A stretch of 64,000 nt of DNA from CAVZOY01 sp963777095 (GTDB lineage Bacteria; Actinomycetota; Actinomycetes; Mycobacteriales; Geodermatophilaceae): NCBI GenBank assembly GCA_963777095.1, contig CAVZOY010000002.1, positions 124,001-188,000 on the forward strand. The letters run 5' to 3'. This document shows, piece by piece, positions 9,443 through 17,117 of the stretch (position 1 is the first letter of the stretch; each line of letters starts with the position of its first letter). Position numbers and translations under genes: made by a program. The notes below the pieces were generated by a model. The model searched no databases, was not told the DNA's origin, and worked only from the letters and a program-made list of their open reading frames with translations.

Positions 9443-10279
9443 ATGTGCAGGTGGATGGCCTACTCGGGCGAACCGATCCTCGCCCACGATCTGCTGTTCC
9501 GGCCACAGCACTCGATCATCGACCAGAGCTTGCACGCCCAGCTCGGGGGCATCACCACGAACGGTGACGGCTTCGGCATCGGCTGGTACGGCCACGGCGA
9601 CGGAGCGACGCCGGTCGTCTACAAGAGCACCCACCCGGCCTGGAACGACGAGAACCTGCGCGAGCTGGCCACCGTCATCCGCACGCCGCTGCTGTTCGCG
9701 CACGTGCGTGCCTCGAGCGGGACGCCGGTCCAGCGCAGCAACTGCCACCCGTTCCGGTACGGGCAGTGGTTGTGGATGCACAACGGGTCGCTCGCCGGCT
9801 TCCACGAGGTCAAGCGCGACCTCCTCACCGCAGTGGACGCGTCGCTGTTCCCGGGCATCGAGGGGTCCACCGACACGGAGACCCTGTTCTTCCTCGCCCT
9901 CACCTTCGGCCTGACCGACGACCCACCAGCCGCGGTCGCCCGCGCGGTCGGCTTCGTCGAGGACGTCGGCCGGCGTCACGGCGTCGAGTACCCGGTGCAC
10001 ATGACCGTGGCGACGACCGACGGCGAGTCGATCTGGGTGTTCCGCTACTCCAGCGAGAAGGCCACAAGCTCGCTCTACTACTCGACGGACGTCTCCCAGG
10101 TGCGCCGGCTGTACCCCGAGGTGGACCTCGACCGCCTGGGGGACGACACCCGTTTCATCGTCTCGGAGCCACTGCGGGACCTTCCCGGCGCGTGGAACGA
10201 GGTCCCGGAGGGGTCGTGGGCGCTCGTCCGGCGGGGCTTCCAGGAGATCCAGCCGTTCGAGCCGACGGTTCCTGCGTGA
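9443..10279 (+). CDS. Class II glutamine amidotransferase (EgtC/YafJ-like)
   Basis: A 278-residue Ntn-hydrolase. The start MCRWMAYSG puts the catalytic cysteine at position 2, exposed after removal of Met. The glutaminase-fold signatures FGIGWYGHG, LLFAHVRASSGTPVQRSNCHPF and WLWMHNGSLAGF are all present. Relatives include EgtC, which removes glutamate from a gamma-glutamyl conjugate in ergothioneine synthesis, but no egtB or egtD is nearby, so that role is not implied. The gene overlaps the following M20 peptidase by GTGA. A hydrolytic or transfer role on a glutamyl amide is the likely theme. Confidence 0.85.
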   Translation: MCRWMAYSGEPILAHDLLFRPQHSIIDQSLHAQLGGITTNGDGFGIGWYGHGDGATPVVYKSTHPAWNDENLRELATVIRTPLLFAHVRASSGTPVQRSNCHPFRYGQWLWMHNGSLAGFHEVKRDLLTAVDASLFPGIEGSTDTETLFFLALTFGLTDDPPAAVARAVGFVEDVGRRHGVEYPVHMTVATTDGESIWVFRYSSEKATSSLYYSTDVSQVRRLYPEVDLDRLGDDTRFIVSEPLRDLPGAWNEVPEGSWALVRRGFQEIQPFEPTVPA

Positions 10280-11652
10280 GCCCGCCGGGTGCTGCGAGCG
10301 ACGTCGAGCACCTGCGCGCACGGGTCGGCGAGCTGATGCCGCAGGCGCGCGAGGAGCTGTCCGAACTCGTCGCCATCCCGTCGGTCGCCGACCCCCGCCT
10401 GTTCCCGCCCTCCGAGTGCACGCGAGCCGCGCGATGGGTGGCCGACCGGTTCGCCGGCGTCGGGTTCTACGACGTCGATCTCCTGGAGACACCGGACGGC
10501 AGCGCCGCGGTCGTCGGGTCGCGACCGTGTGGCGACCCGGACGCCATGACGGTGCTGCTGTACGCCCACTACGACGTCCAGCCGCCGCTCGACGAGGCGG
10601 CCTGGCGCACGCCGCCATTCCGCCTCACCGAGGTCGACGGCCGCTGGTACGGGCGCGGTGCGGCCGACTGCAAGGGCAACGTCCTCGTGCACCTCACGGC
10701 TCTGCGCGCGCTCGGCGTCGACGTCCCGGTCGACCTGAAGCTCGTCGTCGAGGGATCGGAAGAACAGGGCACGGGAGGGCTCGAGGCGTTCGTGCCGTCC
10801 CACGCCGACGTCCTCCGGGCCGACGCCATCGTGATCGCCGACACCGGCAACGCCGCCGTCGGCCGCCCCGGCGTCACCGTGAGCCTGCGGGGGAACGTCG
10901 ACGTAGTGGTGACCGTGGAGACGCTCATCGCGGGAGCCCACTCCGGCATCTGCGGTGGCGCGGCGCCCGACGCCCTGGCCGCGCTCGTCGCGATGCTGGC
11001 GACACTGCGGGACGCGCAAGGCAACACCACGGTCCACGGCTTGCCGAGCACCGGGGTCTGGGCGGGAAACCCCTACCCGCCCGATCGGTTCCGTCACGAC
11101 GCCGGCGTCCTGGACGGGGTCTCGCTGCTCGGCGACGGAACGGTCGCCGACATGCTGTGGGCGCGCCCGGCACTCACCATCGTCGGTGTCGACTGCCCTC
11201 CCGTGGTCGGGTCGGCCGCGGCCGTCGTGCCGCAGGCCCGGGCGCGGCTGAACCTGCGCATCCCTCCGGGCGTCGTGCCCGAGGACGCCGTCGGGGCCCT
11301 CGTCGATCACCTGCACGAGGTGGCACCGTGGCGGGTCCGCGTGTCGGTGGACGTCGAGGCGTCCGGGGCGCCCTTCCGCGCCATGACGGCCGGGCGCGCG
11401 CAGGAGGCGATGGAGACGGCCATGCAGCGCGCCTACGGCAGGCCTGCCGTGCATCTGGGCCAAGGGGGCTCCATTCCGCTCTGCAGCGTTCTCGCCGCCA
11501 CCTATCCCTCGGCGGAGATCGTGCTGGTCGGAGTCGAGGAGCCGCTCTCGTCGATCCACGCCGCGAACGAGAGCGTGGCCCCGGCGGAGATCGCCGACAT
11601 GGCGCTCACCGAGGCACTGTTCCTGCAGGAGTACGCAGCAGCCCGCAGCTGA
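10276..11652 (+). CDS. M20 family metallodipeptidase
   Basis: A 458-residue zinc peptidase of the M20 dipeptidase/CNDP-like group. Metal and catalytic motifs are in order: LLYAHYDVQPP (His and catalytic Asp), GRGAADCKGN (bridging Asp), VVEGSEEQGTGGL (catalytic Glu pair), and SSIHAANESV with the C-terminal His. A lid/dimerisation domain sits between. The GTG start overlaps the amidotransferase stop by four bases. With the two preceding genes it forms a unit likely to release and split small amide- or peptide-linked substrates. Confidence 0.88.
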   Translation: MSPPGAASDVEHLRARVGELMPQAREELSELVAIPSVADPRLFPPSECTRAARWVADRFAGVGFYDVDLLETPDGSAAVVGSRPCGDPDAMTVLLYAHYDVQPPLDEAAWRTPPFRLTEVDGRWYGRGAADCKGNVLVHLTALRALGVDVPVDLKLVVEGSEEQGTGGLEAFVPSHADVLRADAIVIADTGNAAVGRPGVTVSLRGNVDVVVTVETLIAGAHSGICGGAAPDALAALVAMLATLRDAQGNTTVHGLPSTGVWAGNPYPPDRFRHDAGVLDGVSLLGDGTVADMLWARPALTIVGVDCPPVVGSAAAVVPQARARLNLRIPPGVVPEDAVGALVDHLHEVAPWRVRVSVDVEASGAPFRAMTAGRAQEAMETAMQRAYGRPAVHLGQGGSIPLCSVLAATYPSAEIVLVGVEEPLSSIHAANESVAPAEIADMALTEALFLQEYAAARS

Positions 11653-11753
11653 GCACCGCTACCCGGCCGCGCCGTCCATAGCAGCCAGCCACTCCCTCGC
11701 CGCTCGGACGTCAGTGCTTCGTCGACACACGTGCTGGTCGCGCAGCCTCCCGG

Positions 11754-11812
11754 GCACGAGGGCGAGCGGGTCGCGGCCGAGCAGGTCGTCGGCGGCGGCG
11801 TCCTGGGCGATG
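11754..11812. repeat. 59-bp direct repeat, copy B
   Basis: Perfect match to 8093-8151, offset 3661 bases. It lies in the gene stub between the M20 peptidase and dtd and marks the right edge of the possible inserted segment. Confidence 0.95.
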
Positions 11813-11826
11813 GAGACGGTCGGCAC
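11754..11826 (-). pseudogene. 5' stub of a second HhH-GPD gene copy
   Basis: Reading the minus strand from GTG 11826 gives VPTVSIAQDAAADDLLGRDP and then LALV, the N-terminus of the HhH-GPD protein encoded at 7569-8165, and then similarity stops. The first five codons differ from the intact copy (PTVS against PTLR), so it is a separate allele, not a perfect copy. Nothing else of the gene follows. Confidence 0.85.
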
Positions 11827-11867
11827 CCCGGAGATCTGCCCGACGCGCGGGCGGTGAGGATGAGCCG

Positions 11868-12299
11868 GTGCGCGCCGTGGTCAGCAGGGTCGGTACAGCG
11901 GCTGTAACGGTGGATGGCGAGGTCGTGGGCGAGATCGGCGCCGGACTGCTGTCACTGGTCGGAGTGGCGCGGACCGACGACGTCCACAAGGCGCGGTCGC
12001 TGGCGCGCAAGATCCACGAGCTGCGCATCTTTCCCGGCGAGGACGGCGAGGTGTCGGCGGCGGATCTCGGCCTGCCGGTCCTCGTTGTGAGCCAATTCAC
12101 TCTCTACGCCGACACGCGCAAGGGTCGCCGCCCCTCCTGGCAGGACGCCGCCCCCGGTGAGGTGGCCGAACCGCTGGTCGACGCCGTGGTGGCCGAGCTC
12201 CGGGCCCGTGGGGCGACGGTCGCGACGGGCCGGTTCGGCGCGCGGATGGCGGTGTCGTCGGTCAACGACGGGCCCTTCACCCTGCTGCTGGAGGTCTGA
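11868..12299 (+). CDS. dtd: D-aminoacyl-tRNA deacylase
   Basis: Removes D-amino acids wrongly attached to tRNA, protecting translation. The 143-residue length is normal. Both active-site motifs are present: VVSQFTLYAD near residue 77, and the C-terminal NDGPFTLLLEV carrying the Gly-cis-Pro pair that excludes L-amino acids. GTG 11868 follows GAGGA by seven bases. The gene is divergent from the HhH-GPD stub, with 41 bases between the two starts, which suggests that the intact repair gene once stood directly beside dtd. Confidence 0.93.
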   Translation: MRAVVSRVGTAAVTVDGEVVGEIGAGLLSLVGVARTDDVHKARSLARKIHELRIFPGEDGEVSAADLGLPVLVVSQFTLYADTRKGRRPSWQDAAPGEVAEPLVDAVVAELRARGATVATGRFGARMAVSSVNDGPFTLLLEV

Positions 12300-12378
12300 G
12301 GGTCGCCCGAACGGGGTACAGCAACCCCCGCCTCCCACCCGCCGGTTCCTGAGTAATCGCTGTGAACCTCGTCGCGGC

Positions 12379-12406
12379 GGAACAGAACTGGCGGTCCGAC
12401 CCGTTG
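12379..12406 (+). promoter_or_regulatory. Candidate SigE/SigH (SigR)-type stress promoter of sigB
   Basis: GGAAC at 12379-12383, a 19-base spacer, then GTTG at 12403-12406, resembling ECF stress sigma promoters (GGAAY - 18/19 - GTT). M. tuberculosis sigB is known to be transcribed by SigE and SigH. It predicts a leader of about 155 bases. Confidence 0.4.
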
Positions 12407-12568
12407 TGCACGGCGTAACCGCATCGCACACACCGGACCCGACGAGCGGGCCCGGCCCGGTGAACCTGCCGGGCGCTCCACACGTGAGTACCACATGACC
12501 CGGGCGCACCGCCGGACCGATCTTTCCGGCCGATGCATCCGACCCGAAGGCAAGGACGAAGACCTACT

Positions 12569-13555
12569 GTGACGCTGCTCCAGTCTTCCCCCAACAGCAC
12601 CCTCGAGGTGCGCGCGCCCCGACGCGAGCCCGACACCAGCGGCCTGGTGTCGACCGACCTCGTGCGCGTGTACCTCAACACCATCGGCAAGACCGCCCTG
12701 CTGACCGCCGAGCAGGAGGTCGAGCTCGCCAAGCGGATCGAGGCCGGCCTCTACGCCGAGCGCCTGCTGGCCGAGAAGCAGGGCCTCTCCTCGGCCTACA
12801 AGCGCGACTACCGGTCGCTGGCGATGGACGGCAAGGCCGCCAAGGCACACCTGCTCGAGGCCAACCTGCGCCTCGTCGTCTCGGTGGCCAAGCGCTACAC
12901 CGGCCACGGCATGACGTTCCTGGACCTCATCCAGGAGGGCAACGTCGGCCTCATCCGCGCGGTCGAGAAGTTCGACTACACCAAGGGCTTCAAGTTCTCG
13001 ACGTACGCCACCTGGTGGATCCGTCAGGCGATCACCCGGGCCATGGCCGACTCCGGGCGGACCATCCGGCTGCCCGTCCACCTGGCCGAGCAGGTCAACA
13101 AGGTGGTCCGCACCCGCCGGCGCATGCACCAGGAGCTGGAGCGGGAGCCCACCGCCGAGGAGCTCGGTCTCGAGCTGGACCTGCCCGAGGAGCGGATCGT
13201 CGAGCTGCTCGAGCACAGCCGCGACCTGGTCAGCCTCGACCAGACGGTCGGCGCCGACGAGGAGTCCCGCCTCGGTGACTTCATCGAGGACGCCGACGCC
13301 GCGGTCGCCGAGGACGCGGTCGCCTTCCAGATGATGAAGGGCGACGTCCGCAACGTCCTCAACACGCTGGAGGACCGCGAGCGCGACGTGGTCGTCCTGC
13401 GGTTCGGCCTGGACGGCGCGCAGCCGCGGACGCTGGAGCAGATCGGCAAGCAGTTCGGTCTCTCCCGCGAGCGGGTGCGGCAGATCGAGCGGGAGACGAT
13501 GGCCAAGCTGCGCGACCCGCAGCGCGCCGACGCCCTGCGCGACTACCTCGCCTGA
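12569..13555 (+). CDS. sigB: RNA polymerase sigma factor SigB
   Basis: Principal-like (group 2) sigma factor used in stress and stationary phase. The 328-residue protein has region 1.2 (SGLVSTDLVRVYLNTIGKT), region 2 with MTFLDLIQEGNVGLIRAVEK and YATWWIRQAIT, region 3, and region 4 ending LSRERVRQIERETMAKL. It lacks the long N-terminal region 1.1 of principal factors. The part covering regions 2-4 is very similar to the sigA fragment at the left edge. GTG 12569 is preferred over ATG 12533 on family length, although the ribosome site is weak for both. A strong hairpin follows the stop. Confidence 0.93.
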   Translation: MTLLQSSPNSTLEVRAPRREPDTSGLVSTDLVRVYLNTIGKTALLTAEQEVELAKRIEAGLYAERLLAEKQGLSSAYKRDYRSLAMDGKAAKAHLLEANLRLVVSVAKRYTGHGMTFLDLIQEGNVGLIRAVEKFDYTKGFKFSTYATWWIRQAITRAMADSGRTIRLPVHLAEQVNKVVRTRRRMHQELEREPTAEELGLELDLPEERIVELLEHSRDLVSLDQTVGADEESRLGDFIEDADAAVAEDAVAFQMMKGDVRNVLNTLEDRERDVVVLRFGLDGAQPRTLEQIGKQFGLSRERVRQIERETMAKLRDPQRADALRDYLA

Positions 13556-13570
13556 ACCCAGTCCTATCGG

Positions 13571-13598
13571 GAGCCGGTCACCTTCGGGTGGCCGGCTC
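13571..13598 (+). terminator. sigB terminator hairpin
   Basis: A 12-base stem, GAGCCGGTCACC against GGTGGCCGGCTC with one G-T pair, closed by a TTCG tetraloop, begins 15 bases after the sigB stop. No U-tract follows, which is common in high-G+C actinobacteria. Confidence 0.8.
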
Positions 13599-13649
13599 TC
13601 GGCGTCCGTGCGCCCCACGACCGGCCGATCCGCGGCTACGGTGCCCGCC

Positions 13650-14396
13650 GTGCGCGACTTCACGGAGCAGGACTTGAGCCGTGCGCGGTTCGAGCGGGTG
13701 GACCTCCGCGGCGCCCGGTTCACCGCTGTCGACCTGACCGGCGTGGTGATGCGCGGCGTGGAGCTGGTCGACGTCGACATCACCGGCGAACTCCGCAACG
13801 TCACGATCAACGGCGTGGACGTCGCGCCGCTCGTCGACGCCGAGCTCGACCGGCGCTTTCCGGACCGGGTCACGATGCGGCCGACCACGCCGGCCGGCTT
13901 CCGGGAGGCCTGGGACGTCGTCGAGCGGCTCTGGGCCGGCACCGTCGAGCGCGCGCGCCGGCTCGAGCCGACGCTCCTGCACGAGTCGGTCGACGGGGAG
14001 TGGTCGTTCATCGAGACCCTGCGGCACCTGGTCTTCGCCACCGACGCCTGGATCCGGCGGGCGTTGCTCGGAGACCCCTCGCCGTGGGATCCCCTCGACC
14101 TGCCCTGGGACGAGATGCGCGACACGCCGGGGATCCCGCGTGACCGGGCGGTCCGGCCGTCGCTGGACGAGGTGCTCGTCCTGCGCCGCGACCGCATGGC
14201 GACCGTGCGGAGGGTGGTCGACGGCCTGACCGATGACTCGCTCGACGGCAGCACCGAGCCGGTCGACGGCCCAGGCTGGCCGCCGCCCCGCAGCTTTCCC
14301 GTGCGCGAGTGCCTGCTGATCGTGCTCAACGAGGAGTGGGAACACCGGCGCTACGCCGAGCGCGATCTCGACGCCCTGGTCGCCCGGGGCGCCTAG
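13650..14396 (+). CDS. DinB family protein with N-terminal pentapeptide-like repeats
   Basis: A 248-residue protein. Residues 1-55 carry pentapeptide-like repeats (LSRARFERVDLRGARFTAVDL); the remainder is a DinB_2-type four-helix bundle, with SFIETLRHLVFATDAWIRR and LNEEWEHRRYAERDLD providing the histidines that bind metal in this fold. DinB proteins in actinobacteria include mycothiol- or bacillithiol-dependent enzymes, but the substrate here is unknown. GTG 13650 is supported by TACGGT seven bases upstream, the pattern of a leaderless message. It ends directly against the convergent acetyltransferase gene. Confidence 0.8.
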   Translation: MRDFTEQDLSRARFERVDLRGARFTAVDLTGVVMRGVELVDVDITGELRNVTINGVDVAPLVDAELDRRFPDRVTMRPTTPAGFREAWDVVERLWAGTVERARRLEPTLLHESVDGEWSFIETLRHLVFATDAWIRRALLGDPSPWDPLDLPWDEMRDTPGIPRDRAVRPSLDEVLVLRRDRMATVRRVVDGLTDDSLDGSTEPVDGPGWPPPRSFPVRECLLIVLNEEWEHRRYAERDLDALVARGA

Positions 14397-17117
14397 TCAG
14401 ACCGGGCTGCGCATCCGTCGGGGGCCCGGGTCGACCCGGCCGGTGGGCGGACCGACGGTCGCCGCACCGCCCGCGACCACCAGCGATCGGCCGCCGTGCC
14501 ACGGGGTGGGCGGACCGACGAGGACGGGCTCCAGGGACAGCGAGAGCACCTCGGGCAGGTCGTCGGCCAGCCGGGCCACGCGCAGCAGCAGATCCTCCAC
14601 GGCCGCGACGTCGGCGGGCTCGGAGCCCCGGTAGCCGTCGAGCAGCGGCCAGGCGCGCGGTTCGCGGACGAGCTCGGCGGCGTCGAGGTCGGTGAGGGGC
14701 AGCGTGCGGAACGCCCGGTCACCCAGCAGATCGGTGGCCACTCCCCCGAGCCCGAAGCTGACGAGGGCGCCGAACGACGGGTCGTCGACGACCTCCACGA
14801 CGCAGGCGACGCCCGGCGCTGCCATCTCCTGGACCAGCATCGGGTCGCCGGCGGGGATCGCCGCGAAGGCGGACCGGACGTCGTCGGCGTCCCCGAGGTC
14901 GAGCCGGGTGCCGCCGAGGTCGGGCCGGTGCCGCAGCCACGGCGCCGTGGACTTGAGCACGACCGGATAGCCGATCTCCTCGGCCGCGGCCACCGCCTGC
15001 TCGACATCGGTGACCGTGCGGGTGCGCAGCAGCGGGATGCCGTAGGCCGCGAGCAGTGCGATGAGCTCCCGGCCGTCGAGCTCCCGACCCTCGGGGCTGC
15101 CCTGGAGGATCTGCAGCACGAGGTCGCGGGCGCCCGCCTCGTCGACGTCCGCGAGCTCGGGCACCTCTCCGACCGGCCGCCGCCGCCAGCGGGCGTACTG
15201 GGCCACCTTGGCGAGCGCGATCACCGCCCGCTCGGGCGTGGAGAACGACGGGACCGAGCCGCGCCCGGGCATGCCGTTCTCGTCCGGGACGGCGAGCTCC
15301 GGCGGAATGCCCTCGGTGGACAGGAACGTGGCCACGACCGGCTTCGCCGCGCCGCTGGCGGCCTCGCGGAGTGCCGCACCGAACTCCTCGGAGCCACCCA
15401 TCAGCGGCGGCAGGAACACCGCGACCACGGCGTCGACGCCGTCGTCCTCGAGGGCCACGCGCAGGGTCGCGGAGAAGTCCTCGGGCGTGCCGGACGCGCC
15501 GATGTCGACCGGCGCGGGGAGGGCCGGGATCAGCCGTTCCTCCAGCAGCGAGTCGGTGACCAGCACGCCGAGCGCGGTGGAGTTGCCGACCACGGCCACC
15601 CGGTCGCCGCCGGGCAGCGGCTGGTGGGCCAGCACCGTGCCGACGTCGAACAGCTGGGCGACCGTGTCGACGCGGATGACGCCGGCGGAGGCGAAGAGCG
15701 CCCCGACCGACTGCTCCGGCACGGTGACCGACGTCGCGGCCAGCCCGGGCGCCACCCCGCCGTGCCGGCCGCTCTTGACCGCCACCACCGGCTTCGTGCG
15801 GCCGACCGTGCGGGCCAGGCGGGCGAACTTGCGAGGGTTGCCGAAGCTCTCCAGGTGCAGCAGCACCACCTCCGTGCCGGGGTCGGTGGCCCAGTACTGC
15901 AGCAGGTCGTTGCCGCTGACGTCGGCACGGTTGCCCGCGGAGACGAAGCTGGACAGGCCGATGCCGCGGCTGCGCGCCCGCTCGAGGAGGGCGACGCCCA
16001 GTGCGCCGGACTGCGCGAAGAAGCCGACCCGCCCGCGGCCGGGGACCATCGGCGCGAGGCTCGCATTCAGCCGCACCTCCGGATCGGTGTTCACGATGCC
16101 GAGGCAGTTGGGGCCGACGACCCGCATCCCCGACGCCCGCGCGGCGGCGACCAGGCGGCGCTCGGCCTCGCGACCCTCGGGTCCGACCTCCCCGAAGCCG
16201 CCGGAGATGACCACCAGGCCCTTGACCCGCTTGCGGCGGCAGGCCTCCACCACGCCGGCGACCTCGTCGGCCGGCACGGCCAGCACGGCCAGGTCGACGT
16301 CGGCCGGCACGGATTCGACGTCCGGCCAGGCCGGCACGCCGCCGACGTGCCGGGCCGTCGGGTTCACCGGGTAGACCGGCCCGGCGAAGCCGTAGTCGAG
16401 CAGGTGCCGGAGCACCGCGTTGCCGATCTTCCCCTCGTCGGTGCTCGCCCCGATGACGGCGACGGACGACGGGGTCAGCAACCGGGCGATCGAGCGCGAC
16501 TCGCTGCGCTGCTCCCGCTCGTGGGCGACCCGGAGGGCGGCGTCGGTCGGCGCGATCGGGAAGGTCAGGTGGACCACGCCGTCCTCGAACGACCGCTCCG
16601 CCTGGTAGCCCGCGTCGCGGAACACCCGGACCATCCGGCTGTTCTGCGCTAGCACCTCCGCGACGAACCGCTCGATGCCCCGCTCCCGCGCCGCGGCGGC
16701 CAGGTGCTCGAGCAGCACCGATCCCAGCCCGCGACCCTGGTGCGCGTCCTCGACGAGGAAGGCGATCTCGGCGTCGGTGGTGTCGGGCAGCCGGTCGAAG
16801 CGGCCGACGGCGATCACCTGCTCGCCGAGCAGCACGACGAACGCCACCCGGGTGTCGTGGTCGACGTGGGTGAAGCGGTGCAGCTCGCGGTCGGACAGCC
16901 GCTTCAGCGGGCCGAAGAAGCGGTAGTAGCGGGTCTGGTCGGAGCTGCGCTCCATCAGGCCGTTCAGGCCGTCGGCGTCGTCCGGGGTGATCGGCCGCAG
17001 GTGCACCGTGCCGCCGTCGGCGGCCACCACGTCGGCCTCCCAGTGCGCGGGCGGCGGGGGCGGCGTCTCGGCGTCGGTGGGGACGTCGAGGCGGGTGGAC
17101 CGGGCGGGGTCAGTCAC
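14397..17117 (-). CDS. Pat-type protein acetyltransferase: GNAT fused to acyl-CoA synthetase-like domains
   Basis: A 906-residue fusion. Residues 35-190 form a GNAT acetyltransferase (FLVEDAHQGRGLGSVLLEHL is the acetyl-CoA loop). Then come a CoA-binding domain (about 205-305, SVAVIGASTDEGKIGNAVL), succinyl-CoA-ligase-like domains and an ATP-grasp domain (about 690-890). Such proteins acetylate lysines of acyl-CoA synthetases to switch them off. In the ligase part the usual catalytic SHTG motif after KSGR is absent (the sequence runs KSGRHGGVAPGLAATS), so it is probably regulatory rather than an ADP-forming synthetase. The ATG at 17117 lies inside the 3' end of acuC, so acetylase and deacetylase are co-translated. 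Confidence 0.88.
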   Translation of the reverse strand: MTDPARSTRLDVPTDAETPPPPPAHWEADVVAADGGTVHLRPITPDDADGLNGLMERSSDQTRYYRFFGPLKRLSDRELHRFTHVDHDTRVAFVVLLGEQVIAVGRFDRLPDTTDAEIAFLVEDAHQGRGLGSVLLEHLAAAARERGIERFVAEVLAQNSRMVRVFRDAGYQAERSFEDGVVHLTFPIAPTDAALRVAHEREQRSESRSIARLLTPSSVAVIGASTDEGKIGNAVLRHLLDYGFAGPVYPVNPTARHVGGVPAWPDVESVPADVDLAVLAVPADEVAGVVEACRRKRVKGLVVISGGFGEVGPEGREAERRLVAAARASGMRVVGPNCLGIVNTDPEVRLNASLAPMVPGRGRVGFFAQSGALGVALLERARSRGIGLSSFVSAGNRADVSGNDLLQYWATDPGTEVVLLHLESFGNPRKFARLARTVGRTKPVVAVKSGRHGGVAPGLAATSVTVPEQSVGALFASAGVIRVDTVAQLFDVGTVLAHQPLPGGDRVAVVGNSTALGVLVTDSLLEERLIPALPAPVDIGASGTPEDFSATLRVALEDDGVDAVVAVFLPPLMGGSEEFGAALREAASGAAKPVVATFLSTEGIPPELAVPDENGMPGRGSVPSFSTPERAVIALAKVAQYARWRRRPVGEVPELADVDEAGARDLVLQILQGSPEGRELDGRELIALLAAYGIPLLRTRTVTDVEQAVAAAEEIGYPVVLKSTAPWLRHRPDLGGTRLDLGDADDVRSAFAAIPAGDPMLVQEMAAPGVACVVEVVDDPSFGALVSFGLGGVATDLLGDRAFRTLPLTDLDAAELVREPRAWPLLDGYRGSEPADVAAVEDLLLRVARLADDLPEVLSLSLEPVLVGPPTPWHGGRSLVVAGGAATVGPPTGRVDPGPRRMRSPV

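Noticed and set aside
9443..10279. EgtC of ergothioneine biosynthesis
   Set aside because: No egtA, egtB, egtD or egtE is adjacent; only the fold is shared.
14397..17117. Active ADP-forming acetate-CoA ligase
   Set aside because: The phospho-histidine motif is missing and a GNAT domain is fused, so a regulatory acetyltransferase is the better call.
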